Source: Planctomycetia bacterium
Lineage (GTDB): Bacteria; Planctomycetota; Planctomycetia; Gemmatales; Gemmataceae
DNA: 64,000 nucleotides
Direction: 5' to 3'
NCBI GenBank assembly: GCA_005772955.1
Contig: SXID01000019.1
Coordinates: 16,356-80,355, forward strand
Made by a program: the position numbers and the translations under genes
In this document: positions 9,652 to 18,648 of the stretch, piece by piece
Position numbering within the stretch: position 1 is the first letter of the stretch
Layout: each line of letters opens with the position of its first letter
Notes under the pieces: model-generated
Seen by the model: the letters and a program-made list of their open reading frames with translations, nothing else
What the model was told of the DNA's origin: nothing
Databases searched by the model: none

Positions 9652-9871
9652 GGTTTTTCCGTAGGTCGATCTCCGGTAAAAACGTCGCGTTCGGAACGCA
9701 ATAACCCGATTGTGATTTTGTTCCGGCATGTTTAGTTTATTACAGTCACAAGTATAGTTCGAAAACAAGGACGAACCTCACCCCCCGGTCTGCGCCGGCT
9801 CGGGCATGACACGGACTCCTGAACCATCTCAGATCCACCCGTAGACCGGGCGAGATCGCGAGAGGCCGTTT

Positions 9872-10819
9872 ATGGTTCCCTCTTCCTGGAGTGGGGTGAG
9901 TGTCAAACTACCAGCCAAGCGAATCGCTCGCGGGCGCGAAATCCGCCAACATTCGGCGCCATCGGGAGTGTGGACTGGCGCCTGGAGCGATCTACTGGAC
10001 GCGCCCGCAGGCCGGATCGAGGTTCCGCCCGCGCACCACCTCATCCATTTCCTCCTCGATGGTCGCGTGTCCTTGCGCGTGTCCGGAGCCGGGCTGGACC
10101 GTGTGGTTCGGGCCGGCCCTGGGAGTATCACAATCATCCCCACCGGCGGGCGGTACGCGTTCCTATCCGACGGGCCGAGTCGTTCGGTGATTTGTTCGAT
10201 CGACCCCGACGAAATGATCGCGCTCGTGGCACCCGAGTTGGCCGGGGCGGCCGCGGAATTCGCCATTTTGACGCACGTGGGCATCGCGGATTCGCAACTC
10301 TGGTACTTCGGGGAAGCCCTGTCCCGTGAACTCGCCGATCCAGAACATATGGCGAACAGCCTTTACGTTCAGTCCCTGCACATCGGGCTGACGATTCAGC
10401 TCCTTCGGCGTTACACGCCCCTCGGGCGTCGGTCTGGATCGCGTTGCGCGTTGGCCACTCGACTGACGAACGACCGGCAGGCAAGAGCGAAGGCGTACAT
10501 CGAGGAACATCTGGCCGACGGTTCCTCTCTCGACGCTGTGGCTGCCGCGGTTGGCGTTAGCCCGTTCCACTTCGCGCGGATGTTCAAAGCGTCCGTCGGC
10601 CTCACGCCTCATCAATACCGAACGCAGGCGAGGGTAGACCGGGCCAAACAGCTCCTCGAACCCGGTGGCCTGTCGCTGGTTCAGGTGGCTCTGGATGTCG
10701 GGTTCTCGTCCCAAAGTCACTTGACGGCGGTGTTCCGGAAGGCGGTCGGGCTGACCCCCGCGGTGTACCGGCGGCGGTGCGGTCAGGCCGCGCGGGGGGG
10801 GCAGACCGGTACGGTATAG
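9872..10819 (+). CDS. AraC-family transcriptional regulator
   Basis: 315 residues. The N-terminal half (about 1-190) is cupin-like and binds an unknown signal. The C-terminal part (about 205-300) has the double helix-turn-helix of the family: 'LDAVAAAVGVSPFHFARMFK' and then 'VQVALDVGFSSQSHLTAVFR', ending in 'AVGLTPAVYRRR'. It lies between members of the membrane cluster on the same strand, so it is a candidate local activator or repressor. The 220 bases upstream and 120 downstream hold no other gene. Confidence 0.9.
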   Translation: MVPSSWSGVSVKLPAKRIARGREIRQHSAPSGVWTGAWSDLLDAPAGRIEVPPAHHLIHFLLDGRVSLRVSGAGLDRVVRAGPGSITIIPTGGRYAFLSDGPSRSVICSIDPDEMIALVAPELAGAAAEFAILTHVGIADSQLWYFGEALSRELADPEHMANSLYVQSLHIGLTIQLLRRYTPLGRRSGSRCALATRLTNDRQARAKAYIEEHLADGSSLDAVAAAVGVSPFHFARMFKASVGLTPHQYRTQARVDRAKQLLEPGGLSLVQVALDVGFSSQSHLTAVFRKAVGLTPAVYRRRCGQAARGGQTGTV

Positions 10820-10941
10820 GTGCCGACCGTCGCATTGGGTGAGCGCGGATCGCTTGCCCGACCGACCCTAACGGCGTGGACGCCCGACGGGTTCGGATAG
10901 TGTCCGAGTTGCACGCCGATCGAATCGCAAGGGGGCCGGTC

Positions 10942-11208
10942 ATGCCGTTACGAACGTCTGAGATTTTTTGTTTGGGTGTTGGTGCGGTCGCCGGTGCGGC
11001 TCTGGTGGTCGGGATGCCTTACATACGAAAGAACGTGCTCCCGAAACTGGTCGCCGCGGACGGCACGCTGGGCAAACTCTACGCCACCGTCGCGGAGAAG
11101 GTCGCGATGGAGATCGAGAAACTCCAGGACGAAGCGGCAACCACTGCGGCGGAGTCGCCCGCTGCTGAGCCGGTTCCTCCCGTCGGACCGATGGAGCAGG
11201 TGGCCTGA
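10942..11208 (+). CDS. Small DUF5132/YtxH-like membrane protein
   Basis: 88 residues from an ATG with AAGGGGG upstream; a GTG 22 codons earlier is possible but less likely. One hydrophobic helix lies at the N-terminus ('FCLGVGAVAGAALVVGMPYI'), followed by 'RKNVLPKL' and an amphipathic helix ('ATVAEKVAMEIEKLQDEA'), then a Pro/Ala/Glu tail. The pattern resembles DUF5132-type proteins. As I recall, those occur next to P-type ATPases with HMA-2-like domains in other phyla, which fits this location. The family assignment is by eye. Confidence 0.6.
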   Translation: MPLRTSEIFCLGVGAVAGAALVVGMPYIRKNVLPKLVAADGTLGKLYATVAEKVAMEIEKLQDEAATTAAESPAAEPVPPVGPMEQVA

Positions 11209-11557
11209 TTCATTAACACAGGTGGCCTTCCGCCCCCCGTTCAGGAAGAAGTGTCGCAACCTCGAATTTCGGTACGCGGGAATGTCCCATAGAGAACACT
11301 GTTAATCGTTCGAGCGTCACGGACGCATCGGTGGCGGTGGCGACTGGGCCGCCAGTGGGATGGGTGGGTGCGGTTGGCGAGGTAATAGGAGCAGGATCGT
11401 ATCAGGGGCGGCAAAGTTTGATAGTGTGCGACCTGGAAAGTGGATAAAGTCACATGCAAGTGCTCTAAACACCCAGGTTTACCAACCGACCACGGTAACG
11501 CCTGGCGGTGCGATTAGGCGGGCTTGTCCCGCGACCGTTACATTCACGGGGGACACC
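11209..11557 (+). other. Intergenic region before the second half of the cluster
   Basis: About 350 bases without a convincing ORF. Long enough to hold a promoter and operator for the genes that follow. No clear repeat or terminator seen. Confidence 0.4.
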
Positions 11558-11887
11558 ATGGTCGAGCCTTTCAAGCCCGCGAACACGACGCCCTTGGCGG
11601 AGCCCGCTCCGGGGTCGTCGATTGCCGGAACCGCCTCGCTCGCGATCAGTTCCGGCGTGTCGGCCGCCAAGTCGGCCGCGGCAAAACTCGCTCCGAAGTT
11701 GGGTTCGTACCTTCACACGGCGGTTCACGCCACCGGCTACGGGCTGTCGTTCGCCTTCGTGTTCCCGGCGGTCTTCATTGCCGAGTTGGTACCGTCCGAG
11801 AACGTTCTGATTTACGGCCTCAAGGACGGCGCCGCTGCCGCCAAGCGAGCGGTCGAGCAGGTCGCCGATCGCCGCGCGACTGCTTGA
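11558..11887 (+). CDS. Small membrane protein of a local paralogous family (member B)
   Basis: 109 residues; the ATG follows CGGGGGACACC. The N-terminal 45 residues are Ala/Pro/Ser-rich. The conserved core is 'VHATGYGLSFAFVFPAVFIA' followed by 'ELVPSENVLIYGLKDGAAAA'. It aligns closely with member C, 56 bases downstream, which has 'VYTAGYGVSYGLVFPALLLA' and then 'RVVPKENSLIQGMSDGAHDA'. One, perhaps two, membrane passes. Function unknown; specific to this cluster within the window. Confidence 0.75.
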   Translation: MVEPFKPANTTPLAEPAPGSSIAGTASLAISSGVSAAKSAAAKLAPKLGSYLHTAVHATGYGLSFAFVFPAVFIAELVPSENVLIYGLKDGAAAAKRAVEQVADRRATA

Positions 11888-11943
11888 CAGCAGGCGACCA
11901 ACTTCACCCCATCACCCACGACCGACCCGCAGGAGAAGCATCA

Positions 11944-12336
11944 ATGAGCCCCCAAGACAACGGGCCCAAGCCGGTCGAGTTGACCATCCTCGACAGGGTG
12001 GCCGACGAACTCGACGCGGCGGCCAGCCAGTACCCGGAGGGCGCCACCGCCCCGTCCACGCTCTCCACAATAGTGGGCGCACCGTGCCGGTTCTTCTCCA
12101 AACTCGTGTACACCGCCGGGTATGGGGTGTCCTACGGTCTTGTGTTCCCGGCCCTCCTCCTCGCACGCGTCGTTCCCAAAGAGAACTCGCTGATTCAGGG
12201 CATGTCCGACGGTGCCCACGACGCGACGGCGATGGCCGCACAGTCGGCCGGTAACGTTCGGGCGATGCTCGGCGTCAGCGATGACCCGTACCGGGTTCAG
12301 GGGGCCGAACCCCCGGCCCTCACGGCAGGCGTCTGA
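11944..12336 (+). CDS. Small membrane protein of a local paralogous family (member C)
   Basis: 130 residues; strong AGGAGAAGC ribosome site. The N-terminal 50 residues are polar with an amphipathic helix ('ILDRVADELDAAASQYP'). Then comes the shared core (about 55-98) containing GYGxSY, VFPA, VPKEN and G-x-x-DG. The C-terminal tail is about 35 residues ('SAGNVRAMLGVSDDPYR'). It lies directly upstream of the P-type ATPase gene and is probably in one transcript with it. Confidence 0.75.
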   Translation: MSPQDNGPKPVELTILDRVADELDAAASQYPEGATAPSTLSTIVGAPCRFFSKLVYTAGYGVSYGLVFPALLLARVVPKENSLIQGMSDGAHDATAMAAQSAGNVRAMLGVSDDPYRVQGAEPPALTAGV

Positions 12337-12429
12337 GTTCTTTTCCGCTTCTCGTCTCCTACCCCGCACCTCCCCCTTCACCCGCTGTGCGGGGGGATTG
12401 GTTTGACACTGTCACCCTCGAGTGGACCA

Positions 12430-15111
12430 ATGACCCTGAGCGTGTCGCGCCTGGGCGATGGGAAGATCCGGCTGACGTGCCGGGAACTGCTGCACGACAC
12501 GGACGGGCGTGTGTCCCAGGTGTTCCTCCAAAAGGTTCTCGTCGCTGACGGGGTGACCGGAGTTGCTTTCGTCCGTGGGCGCGGACTCGACCCTGAGCAC
12601 GCGGTCGAGATCCGGTACGCCCACCGGCGTGTCACCTTCGACCAGGTGATGCGGTCAATTGCGACCGCGCTTCGCAGCGGAAAACCAGCCACGAAGGGCG
12701 CTGCTGCGCCGCGCAGTGCCAGTGCCATGAACGGTTTCGTCTCGCTCAACGGTGCGAACGGCACCAGCAACGGGAACATCGGCGCAAACGGCACGCACGC
12801 GTACCCGGTCGGGCGACACACCCACCACCCGGACGAGGCGAACGGCCCGCCGCGGAACTCGCTGGTTGGGCTGCCGGCCCTTCCCGACAACCGCGGGGTC
12901 AGTCGCTACTACCGCCAGGGGCGAGTGTTCACGACCTGGGAAGTCATCCACGAGATGCCCGACCGACTCCGCCTTCGGCACCCGGCCCTGCGCCGGAAGG
13001 CCGAAGTGTGCCAGGCGATCGAACGGGACTTGATGGGCGTTCTCGGCGTGGACAACTACTCCACCAGCCCGTTGACCGGGACGGTTGTTGTCAAGTACAA
13101 CTCCCGCAAACTGCGCCGCGATCAGGTGTTCACGATTCTGGATACGGCCCTCGCGAACGCGACCATACCCGACAAGTATGACCCGCTCGACCTCGACCTG
13201 CCGCTCAACACCGTGAACGTCCCGCTCGCGATCGCGGGCACGTTCGCCGCGCCGATCCTGCTCCCCGCCGCGGCTGGGTTGCTCCTCTACAACTCCATCC
13301 ACACCTACAAGGCCGCCTACGATGTCCTCGTTCGCGAGCGGCGTCTCGGGGTGGACGTGCTCGACGCGATCGTGGTCACCGCGTGCCTGGGCACCGGCAC
13401 CATCTTCGCCGGGGCCGTCCTCACGTGGTGCCTTAGCTTCGGTCGACTGTTGGTGAAGAACACGCAGGACCGGTCGAAGAAGATGCTCCTGAGCGCGTTC
13501 GGCAAGCAGCCGCGGTTCGTGTGGCTCCTGAAGGACGGGCAGGAGATCGAAACGCCGCTGGAGAAACTCCAGGCGAATGACATCATCGTCGTCGGGACCG
13601 GCGACACGGTGCCCGTGGACGGGATGATTCACGAGGGTATCGCGACCATCGACCAGCACGCCCTGACTGGCGAATCGACCCCGGCCGAGAAGGGCATCGG
13701 GGACCGCGTGTTTGCCTCGACTCTGCTGGTTGCCGGCCGCATGCAGGTGCGGGTGGAACAGGCCGGTTCGGAGACGGCCTCGGCGAAGATCGCCCGAATC
13801 CTGAACGAGACGGCCGGGTACAAACTCGGCGCCCAACACCGTGGCGAAGCGATGGCCGATAAGGCCGTCATCCCGACGCTCGCCATCGGGGCCACTGCGC
13901 TGGCGACCATTGGGACCGGTGGGGCGGTCGCGGTCCTCAACAGCGACTTCGGCACCGGCATCCGCATGGCGGCTCCGCTGGGGATGTTGTCCTCGCTCGC
14001 GCTCGCGGCCAACCGCGGCATCCTGGTGAAGGACGGGCGGGCACTGGAGAAGATGTCCGAAATCGACACCGTGCTGCTCGACAACACCGGCACCCTGACC
14101 CGCGAGGTTCCGGAGGTTGGGCAGGTCGTCACCTGCAAGGGCTACACCGAGAACAAGATCCTCCAGTGGGCCGCGGCTGCAGAGAACCGGTTTGCCCACC
14201 CGATCGCCAAGGCCATCGTTCAGGAGTTCGAGAAGACCGGGCTGCCGATGCTGCCGATCGAGGACACCAAGTACAAGATGGGGTACGGGATCAGCGCCGA
14301 GATCGAAGGGTACCTCATCCGCGTCGGCAGCGCCCGGTACATGAAGATCGAAGGGGTGGACATCCCGCCGCACGTCCAGGCGGTACTGGACCGGGCGCAC
14401 CACGAAGGGCATACGCTGGTGTTCGTCGCCGTGGACGACCACTTGGGCGGGGCGATCGAACTGCAAGCGTCACAGCGCCCGGAGGTGGCCGACATCATCG
14501 CCGGCTTGCGTGCCCGAGGGATCAAGCACATCGCCATCATTTCCGGCGACCACGACGCACCAACCCGCAAACTGGCGATCAAACTCGGGATGGACGAATA
14601 CTTCGCCGGGGTGCTGCCGGCCGACAAGGCGTCTTATGTCGAACGTCTCCAGGCCCAAGGCCGGAAGGTGTGCTTCGTCGGTGACGGGATTAACGACTCC
14701 ATAGCCCTTAAGAAGGCCGACGTGTCAATTTCCCTCCGCGGGGCGACTTCGATCGCCACGGACACCGCCCAAGTGGTCTTCATGGAGGAGAGCCTGGGCA
14801 AGTTGTGCGAGTTCCGCGACATCGCGCAGGCACTGGACGAGAACGTCAAACGGAGTTGGAAGCTGATCCTGGTTCCGAACGCGTTGTGCATCATCGGGGC
14901 GTTCACGCTCGGGTTCGGGGTGATGGCGTCGGTGCTGACCAACAACGTCGCGGCGATCGCAGCCCTGGCGAACGGTATGGCCCCGCTCCGGCAACTCCGC
15001 CGGGAACAGGAAGCCGCCCAGGAGCAAGAGGAGCGCGAACTGGAGGAAGCAGTCGATGGCGAACAAGGAACGTGTTTACTCCCGCAAACTGAAGCAGCCC
15101 TTGCCAGATGA
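12430..15111 (+). CDS. P-type ATPase (P1B-like) with two HMA-like domains and an atypical DNTGTLT motif
   Basis: 893 residues from the ATG at 12430; a TTG nine codons upstream is less likely. Two HMA-like ferredoxin-fold domains lack any CxxC: about 5-85, and 168-243 with 'MPDRLRLRHPAL'. They are joined by an Asn/Gly-rich linker. The ATPase core has 'LTGES' (412-416), the phosphorylation site 'LLDNTGTLT' (Asp551, with Asn instead of the usual Lys at 552), 'AHPIAK' (589-594), 'ISGDHD' (705-710) and 'GDGIND' (751-756). The membrane CPx metal motif is replaced by 'LNSDFGTGIRMAAP' (503-516). All catalytic acidic residues are present, so it may pump, but the ion cannot be read from sequence. The next gene overlaps its end. 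Confidence 0.9.
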   Translation: MTLSVSRLGDGKIRLTCRELLHDTDGRVSQVFLQKVLVADGVTGVAFVRGRGLDPEHAVEIRYAHRRVTFDQVMRSIATALRSGKPATKGAAAPRSASAMNGFVSLNGANGTSNGNIGANGTHAYPVGRHTHHPDEANGPPRNSLVGLPALPDNRGVSRYYRQGRVFTTWEVIHEMPDRLRLRHPALRRKAEVCQAIERDLMGVLGVDNYSTSPLTGTVVVKYNSRKLRRDQVFTILDTALANATIPDKYDPLDLDLPLNTVNVPLAIAGTFAAPILLPAAAGLLLYNSIHTYKAAYDVLVRERRLGVDVLDAIVVTACLGTGTIFAGAVLTWCLSFGRLLVKNTQDRSKKMLLSAFGKQPRFVWLLKDGQEIETPLEKLQANDIIVVGTGDTVPVDGMIHEGIATIDQHALTGESTPAEKGIGDRVFASTLLVAGRMQVRVEQAGSETASAKIARILNETAGYKLGAQHRGEAMADKAVIPTLAIGATALATIGTGGAVAVLNSDFGTGIRMAAPLGMLSSLALAANRGILVKDGRALEKMSEIDTVLLDNTGTLTREVPEVGQVVTCKGYTENKILQWAAAAENRFAHPIAKAIVQEFEKTGLPMLPIEDTKYKMGYGISAEIEGYLIRVGSARYMKIEGVDIPPHVQAVLDRAHHEGHTLVFVAVDDHLGGAIELQASQRPEVADIIAGLRARGIKHIAIISGDHDAPTRKLAIKLGMDEYFAGVLPADKASYVERLQAQGRKVCFVGDGINDSIALKKADVSISLRGATSIATDTAQVVFMEESLGKLCEFRDIAQALDENVKRSWKLILVPNALCIIGAFTLGFGVMASVLTNNVAAIAALANGMAPLRQLRREQEAAQEQEERELEEAVDGEQGTCLLPQTEAALAR

Positions 15112-15367
15112 GAAGAAGCCGCTCCTCTCGAACCTCATTTTGGAGCGGCTCGGAAGCCAAGCGCCGGGGATGACCGTCGCCTGGCACAAGACCGACCCGG
15201 TGATGACCGTCCGCGCACGGATGGTGACGTTCACCATCCGGTTCGCACTGGCGGAAATGACCGTGGAGTGCGAGTACGGGTGGCTCGCCCGACAGATCGT
15301 CACCGACGCGACTCGGGTGAAAACACGGGCCACCATCCACCAGTTGTGTGACGACGCCGACCTTTGA
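15056..15367 (+). CDS. Hypothetical protein, 103 aa, overlapping the ATPase gene end
   Basis: Starts 56 bases before the ATPase stop, with GGAGG about 9 bases before its ATG, so it is probably translationally coupled. It is a soluble-looking alpha/beta protein: a basic N-terminus ('ERVYSRKLKQPLPDEKK'), a helix ('LLSNLILERLGSQ'), then strands ('MVTFTIRFALAEMTVECEY') and a helix. I recognise no family. It lies between the active-looking ATPase and its catalytically dead relative, so it may be a partner of both. Confidence 0.65.
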   Translation: MANKERVYSRKLKQPLPDEKKPLLSNLILERLGSQAPGMTVAWHKTDPVMTVRARMVTFTIRFALAEMTVECEYGWLARQIVTDATRVKTRATIHQLCDDADL

Positions 15368-15415
15368 CCCAAACGGCCCGGCCGAGGGTCGGACCGACCC
15401 GGAGCCGAGCAACCT

Positions 15416-17941
15416 ATGTCCGCCGGACCAGACCATCGACCGCTTCCGCCGTCCGGCGTCCGGGTTCGGGTGCTCCGCGATGTCATTGAGGTCGCGTGCC
15501 CGGCGATCTTCTCACGGTCCGCAGCCGGTCAGATCTCCCACTTCCTTCGTGAAACCGCTGCGATTCCGCGAGTCGAGGCCGTTGAGGTCGATCTCGACGC
15601 GGGGGTTGCCCTGATCCGGTTTCAGCCCGGTCGGGTGGACGCCCGTCGGTTGGTCGGCGAACTCGCGGCCAACCTCCGGCGTCCGAGTTCCACCCCCGGC
15701 TTGGGCGACCTGTCGCCGGCGGTCGTCGAGTCGCTGTCCCGCGACGGCAAGATTCAAGTCCAGCGGGTCGCCGATGTGGTGACCGACCTCGAACTGCTTC
15801 ACGACATCCACGGGCGGCTGCGGGTCCGGCACCCGCATCTCAAGGGCGACCCGGTGCTCGCTCGCGAGGTCGAAGGGGAACTGCGTCCTCTGAACGGCGT
15901 GACGGCCGTCGAGGCCCGTACCCGCACCGGCTCGGTGCTGGTCTACTACACCCCCGCCGTGCTCACCAAGCCAGATCTGCTGCGAGCGCTCGGACGGGCG
16001 ATCCACAAGACGGGCCGCCGCGCCGCGACACCCGTGACCGTCGCCGCGCTGGTCCCACACAGCGTCAGTCTCGGCGCCGCAACGATCGCCGAGTTCGCTG
16101 CACCTGCGCTACTACCGGCCGCGGGTGCAGTGTTCGTCGCGGCCAACTGGCGTTCTCTGGTGAACGGGTCGAAGGAACTGCTCACCCTCCGGCCGCGGCT
16201 CGACGGGTTGGGCACCGCGATCACCACCCTCACCGTGATCAACGGGAGCTTCTTCGCGGCATCGGCCATGCTGTGGCTGATCAACTTCTGGCGACTGAAG
16301 CACGAATGGGCACGCTCCGCGGCCCGCGATCGGTTGCTTGAAGACCTCGCGGTGCCGGTGGACGAACCACAGGCCGAGAGCCTTCCTGCGCAATTGGGCG
16401 ACGGCCGCAGAAAGGGCAAACCGGGCGACATTGTGCGCCTGACCAGCGGCGACCGGATCACGGCCGACGGCGAGGTGTGCGGCGGCGCCGCAGCGGTGGA
16501 CGAGCGGTGTCTGACCGGCCGTGACGCGATCGTTCGGAGGGCGGTTGGGGACCGAGTGCTGGCCGGGGCGACCGTTCTCGACGGCCGAATCGTGGTCCGG
16601 CGGACGGCGACCGGGTCGGAAACACGCGCGTCGGTTCTCGGCCGGGAAATCGAGGGGGCGCTGCAAGCGAGCCGTCACCCGAAGGCGTACACCGTTCGTT
16701 CTGAGCGCGCTGCCGCGACGATGGTGGTGCCGGCGTTCGCGTTGGCCGGCGCCGGGTTTGCCCTCGGCGGGGTAGGGACCGCGCTGGCCGTTCTCCGCCC
16801 GGACTACGCGAGCGGGATCGGTGTGGCCGACTCTTTCGAGCGCATCCGGGTCGTCGGCACGCACATGCAAGACGGCGTGCTGGTCCGCCGCCCCGAGGCG
16901 CTCGCCCGGCTCCGCTCGGTCCGCTCGGTCCTCATTTCCTCCGCCACGCTCCCACACAGTTGCTCGGTGGTCCACCGGGTCGAATCTCAAAGCCTATGGA
17001 CCGCAGAAGCGTTACTCGGTTTGGCCGTTCGTACGGGGCGATACTTCGGTAACGAGGTCGCGGAGGCGGTCCGGGCCGAGGACCGCGGCGTGGTGCCAAT
17101 TGCGGTTCCGGTCGAGTTCGACGACGGCGTGACCTTCTGGGACGGTCAGCGACTGATTCGGATCGAACATGCGCGCGGCGCGCCGGGGTACCACACGCTC
17201 ACCGTCACCACAAACGCGGGAACTGCCGGTCGCATCGACATCCGACCGGCCGCCGAACCGGCTGCGGCGTTGGTGACTGCATTCAAGCGGAACCGGGTGG
17301 CGGTCGGGTTCGTCGGTGGCGACCGGAAGCAACTGCTAAGGGCCGGAGCGGACTTCGTCATCCCGCCGGTTCGAGACGATGAACTCGGGGATCAGATCGA
17401 GGAATGGGGCGAAGCAGGGCGGCGCATTGTGTTCGTGGGCGACGTGCGTTCATACCCCCGTGCCGCCGGCGCGGCCGAGGTGAGCGTCAGCACGGCCGGA
17501 CTCGACCACCCTACTGCGGGCGATGTCGTCCTCCTGAGCGGCACCTGCGACTCGGCCCCCGCACTTTGGGGCGCGGCGCGCCGGGGCCGGTTGCGGCGGG
17601 CGATGGCCTTCGGGATGACGTGGGGGCCGAACGCGGCGGGCGTGGCGGCCGGGTTTGTGTTCGGATTGCCGCTGATCACGGTCGCCCTGAGCAACGCCGG
17701 GACTCTGGCCGCGTACACGTGGGGGCAGCGCAACACCCGCCTCCCGGCGTCCACGGCGGCCATCTGGCGGCCGGGCGCTGGTCCGTCGCGGAACTTGTTT
17801 AAATCGTCGGACGTTCGCGCCCCGCCGATTGAGTCGGGGGACGGTGAGACGGTCGGGGTGGACCAACCGGAGACGCAGGGGAAGGCTCCTGACGCGGGTG
17901 CGGAAGACGCGCACCCGAACACGGTGCTGCAAAACGCATGA
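15416..17941 (+). CDS. Degenerate P-type ATPase homologue (pseudo-ATPase) with two HMA-like domains
   Basis: 841 residues. It aligns with the 12430-15111 ATPase along its whole length. HMA-like domains lie at about 14-86 and 125-197 ('LLHDIHGRLRVRHPHL'). The actuator domain reads 'LTGRDA' (366-371) where the partner has 'LTGEST', so the catalytic Glu is lost. The phosphorylation loop reads 'VLISSATLPHS' (505-515), with no Asp in place of DKTGT. The hinge reads 'VFVGDVRSYP' (672-681) instead of VGDGIND. Membrane segments are kept, including 'LRPDYASGIGVADSF', parallel to the partner's 'LNSDFGTGIRMAAP'. It should therefore not hydrolyse ATP. A regulatory or structural partner role is inferred. 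The frame is intact over 2.5 kb, so it is not a decaying pseudogene. The C-terminal 60 residues are polar and acidic. Confidence 0.88.
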   Translation: MSAGPDHRPLPPSGVRVRVLRDVIEVACPAIFSRSAAGQISHFLRETAAIPRVEAVEVDLDAGVALIRFQPGRVDARRLVGELAANLRRPSSTPGLGDLSPAVVESLSRDGKIQVQRVADVVTDLELLHDIHGRLRVRHPHLKGDPVLAREVEGELRPLNGVTAVEARTRTGSVLVYYTPAVLTKPDLLRALGRAIHKTGRRAATPVTVAALVPHSVSLGAATIAEFAAPALLPAAGAVFVAANWRSLVNGSKELLTLRPRLDGLGTAITTLTVINGSFFAASAMLWLINFWRLKHEWARSAARDRLLEDLAVPVDEPQAESLPAQLGDGRRKGKPGDIVRLTSGDRITADGEVCGGAAAVDERCLTGRDAIVRRAVGDRVLAGATVLDGRIVVRRTATGSETRASVLGREIEGALQASRHPKAYTVRSERAAATMVVPAFALAGAGFALGGVGTALAVLRPDYASGIGVADSFERIRVVGTHMQDGVLVRRPEALARLRSVRSVLISSATLPHSCSVVHRVESQSLWTAEALLGLAVRTGRYFGNEVAEAVRAEDRGVVPIAVPVEFDDGVTFWDGQRLIRIEHARGAPGYHTLTVTTNAGTAGRIDIRPAAEPAAALVTAFKRNRVAVGFVGGDRKQLLRAGADFVIPPVRDDELGDQIEEWGEAGRRIVFVGDVRSYPRAAGAAEVSVSTAGLDHPTAGDVVLLSGTCDSAPALWGAARRGRLRRAMAFGMTWGPNAAGVAAGFVFGLPLITVALSNAGTLAAYTWGQRNTRLPASTAAIWRPGAGPSRNLFKSSDVRAPPIESGDGETVGVDQPETQGKAPDAGAEDAHPNTVLQNA

Positions 17942-18013
17942 CGATTGCAGGAAGGTGAGCGAGACCGGCACCCGCCGATCCGCACACGCCCGATTCCTCC
18001 TTGAGGCACGGCA

Positions 18014-18379
18014 ATGTCCGACCACCGACAAAATAGCTTCCCCCATCTCCGGCTCCACGCGTCGGATGACGCGCCGCCCGAGCAAGGCGATTCGATCGGC
18101 AAGTTGCCCCCTGAGGTGGGGGCGCTGCTCGTGGTCGCGGGTGTCATCGGGATCGTGTTGCCGGGTCCGGGAACGCCGGTGTTCCTGGCCGGGGCTTCGG
18201 TCCTGTGGCCATCCGTGTTCGGCCGGGTGGAGCGATTCGCCAAGTGGCGGTTCCCGAAGACCCACCGGGCCAGCATCGTGCAACTCAAACAGTACCTGAA
18301 CGACCTGGATTACCGGTTCCCCGGGTCGCTTGAACGGCATACTCCCGATGGCGGTTCCGCGGGGACCGTCCCAAACTGA
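18014..18379 (+). CDS. PGPGW-like small membrane protein
   Basis: 121 residues; GAGG ribosome site. Two hydrophobic segments (about 36-70) contain 'GIVLPGPGTPVFLAGASVLW', resembling the PGPGW family of putative transmembrane proteins. A basic amphipathic segment ('RVERFAKWRFPKTHRAS') and a polar tail follow. A similar 'LVTPGIPIVPFVLL' arrangement occurs in the DUF454 protein of the same cluster. Function unknown. Confidence 0.65.
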   Translation: MSDHRQNSFPHLRLHASDDAPPEQGDSIGKLPPEVGALLVVAGVIGIVLPGPGTPVFLAGASVLWPSVFGRVERFAKWRFPKTHRASIVQLKQYLNDLDYRFPGSLERHTPDGGSAGTVPN

Positions 18380-18414
18380 TTCCAAACCCGGGCGCGGCCC
18401 GGAGAAGGTGCGTA

Positions 18415-18525
18415 ATGCTCCGTCGCTTCACCAATGTGGTTACCGAAGGCATTCTGTCCGGGTTCACGTTCGCGATCGGCTGGGTGCTCGGGCTCGTGTT
18501 CCTGAGCAGCCTCCTGGTGGCCTGA
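18415..18525 (+). CDS. Very small membrane protein, 36 aa
   Basis: The ATG follows GGAGAAGGTGCGTA, and the stop is 124 bases before the next gene. The sequence is a short basic N-terminus ('MLRRFTNVV') and one hydrophobic helix ('FTFAIGWVLGLVFLSSLLVA') ending the protein. It lies between two membrane genes of the cluster with the same orientation, which supports it despite its size. Confidence 0.6.
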   Translation: MLRRFTNVVTEGILSGFTFAIGWVLGLVFLSSLLVA

Positions 18526-18648
18526 TCTCGCGTTGTCTGATTCGTCACGGGCGGGGGTTCGCGCCCCGCCCCTTCGTCCGCTCATCCGGTTGCTTCGACA
18601 TCAACCACGGCGGCCGAACCACCGGCCCCACGCATTCGAGGTTCTCCA

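Noticed and set aside
12655..14466. 603-codon minus-strand ORF inside the P-type ATPase gene
   Set aside because: GC-rich antisense shadow; Arg/His/Asp-rich without any domain.
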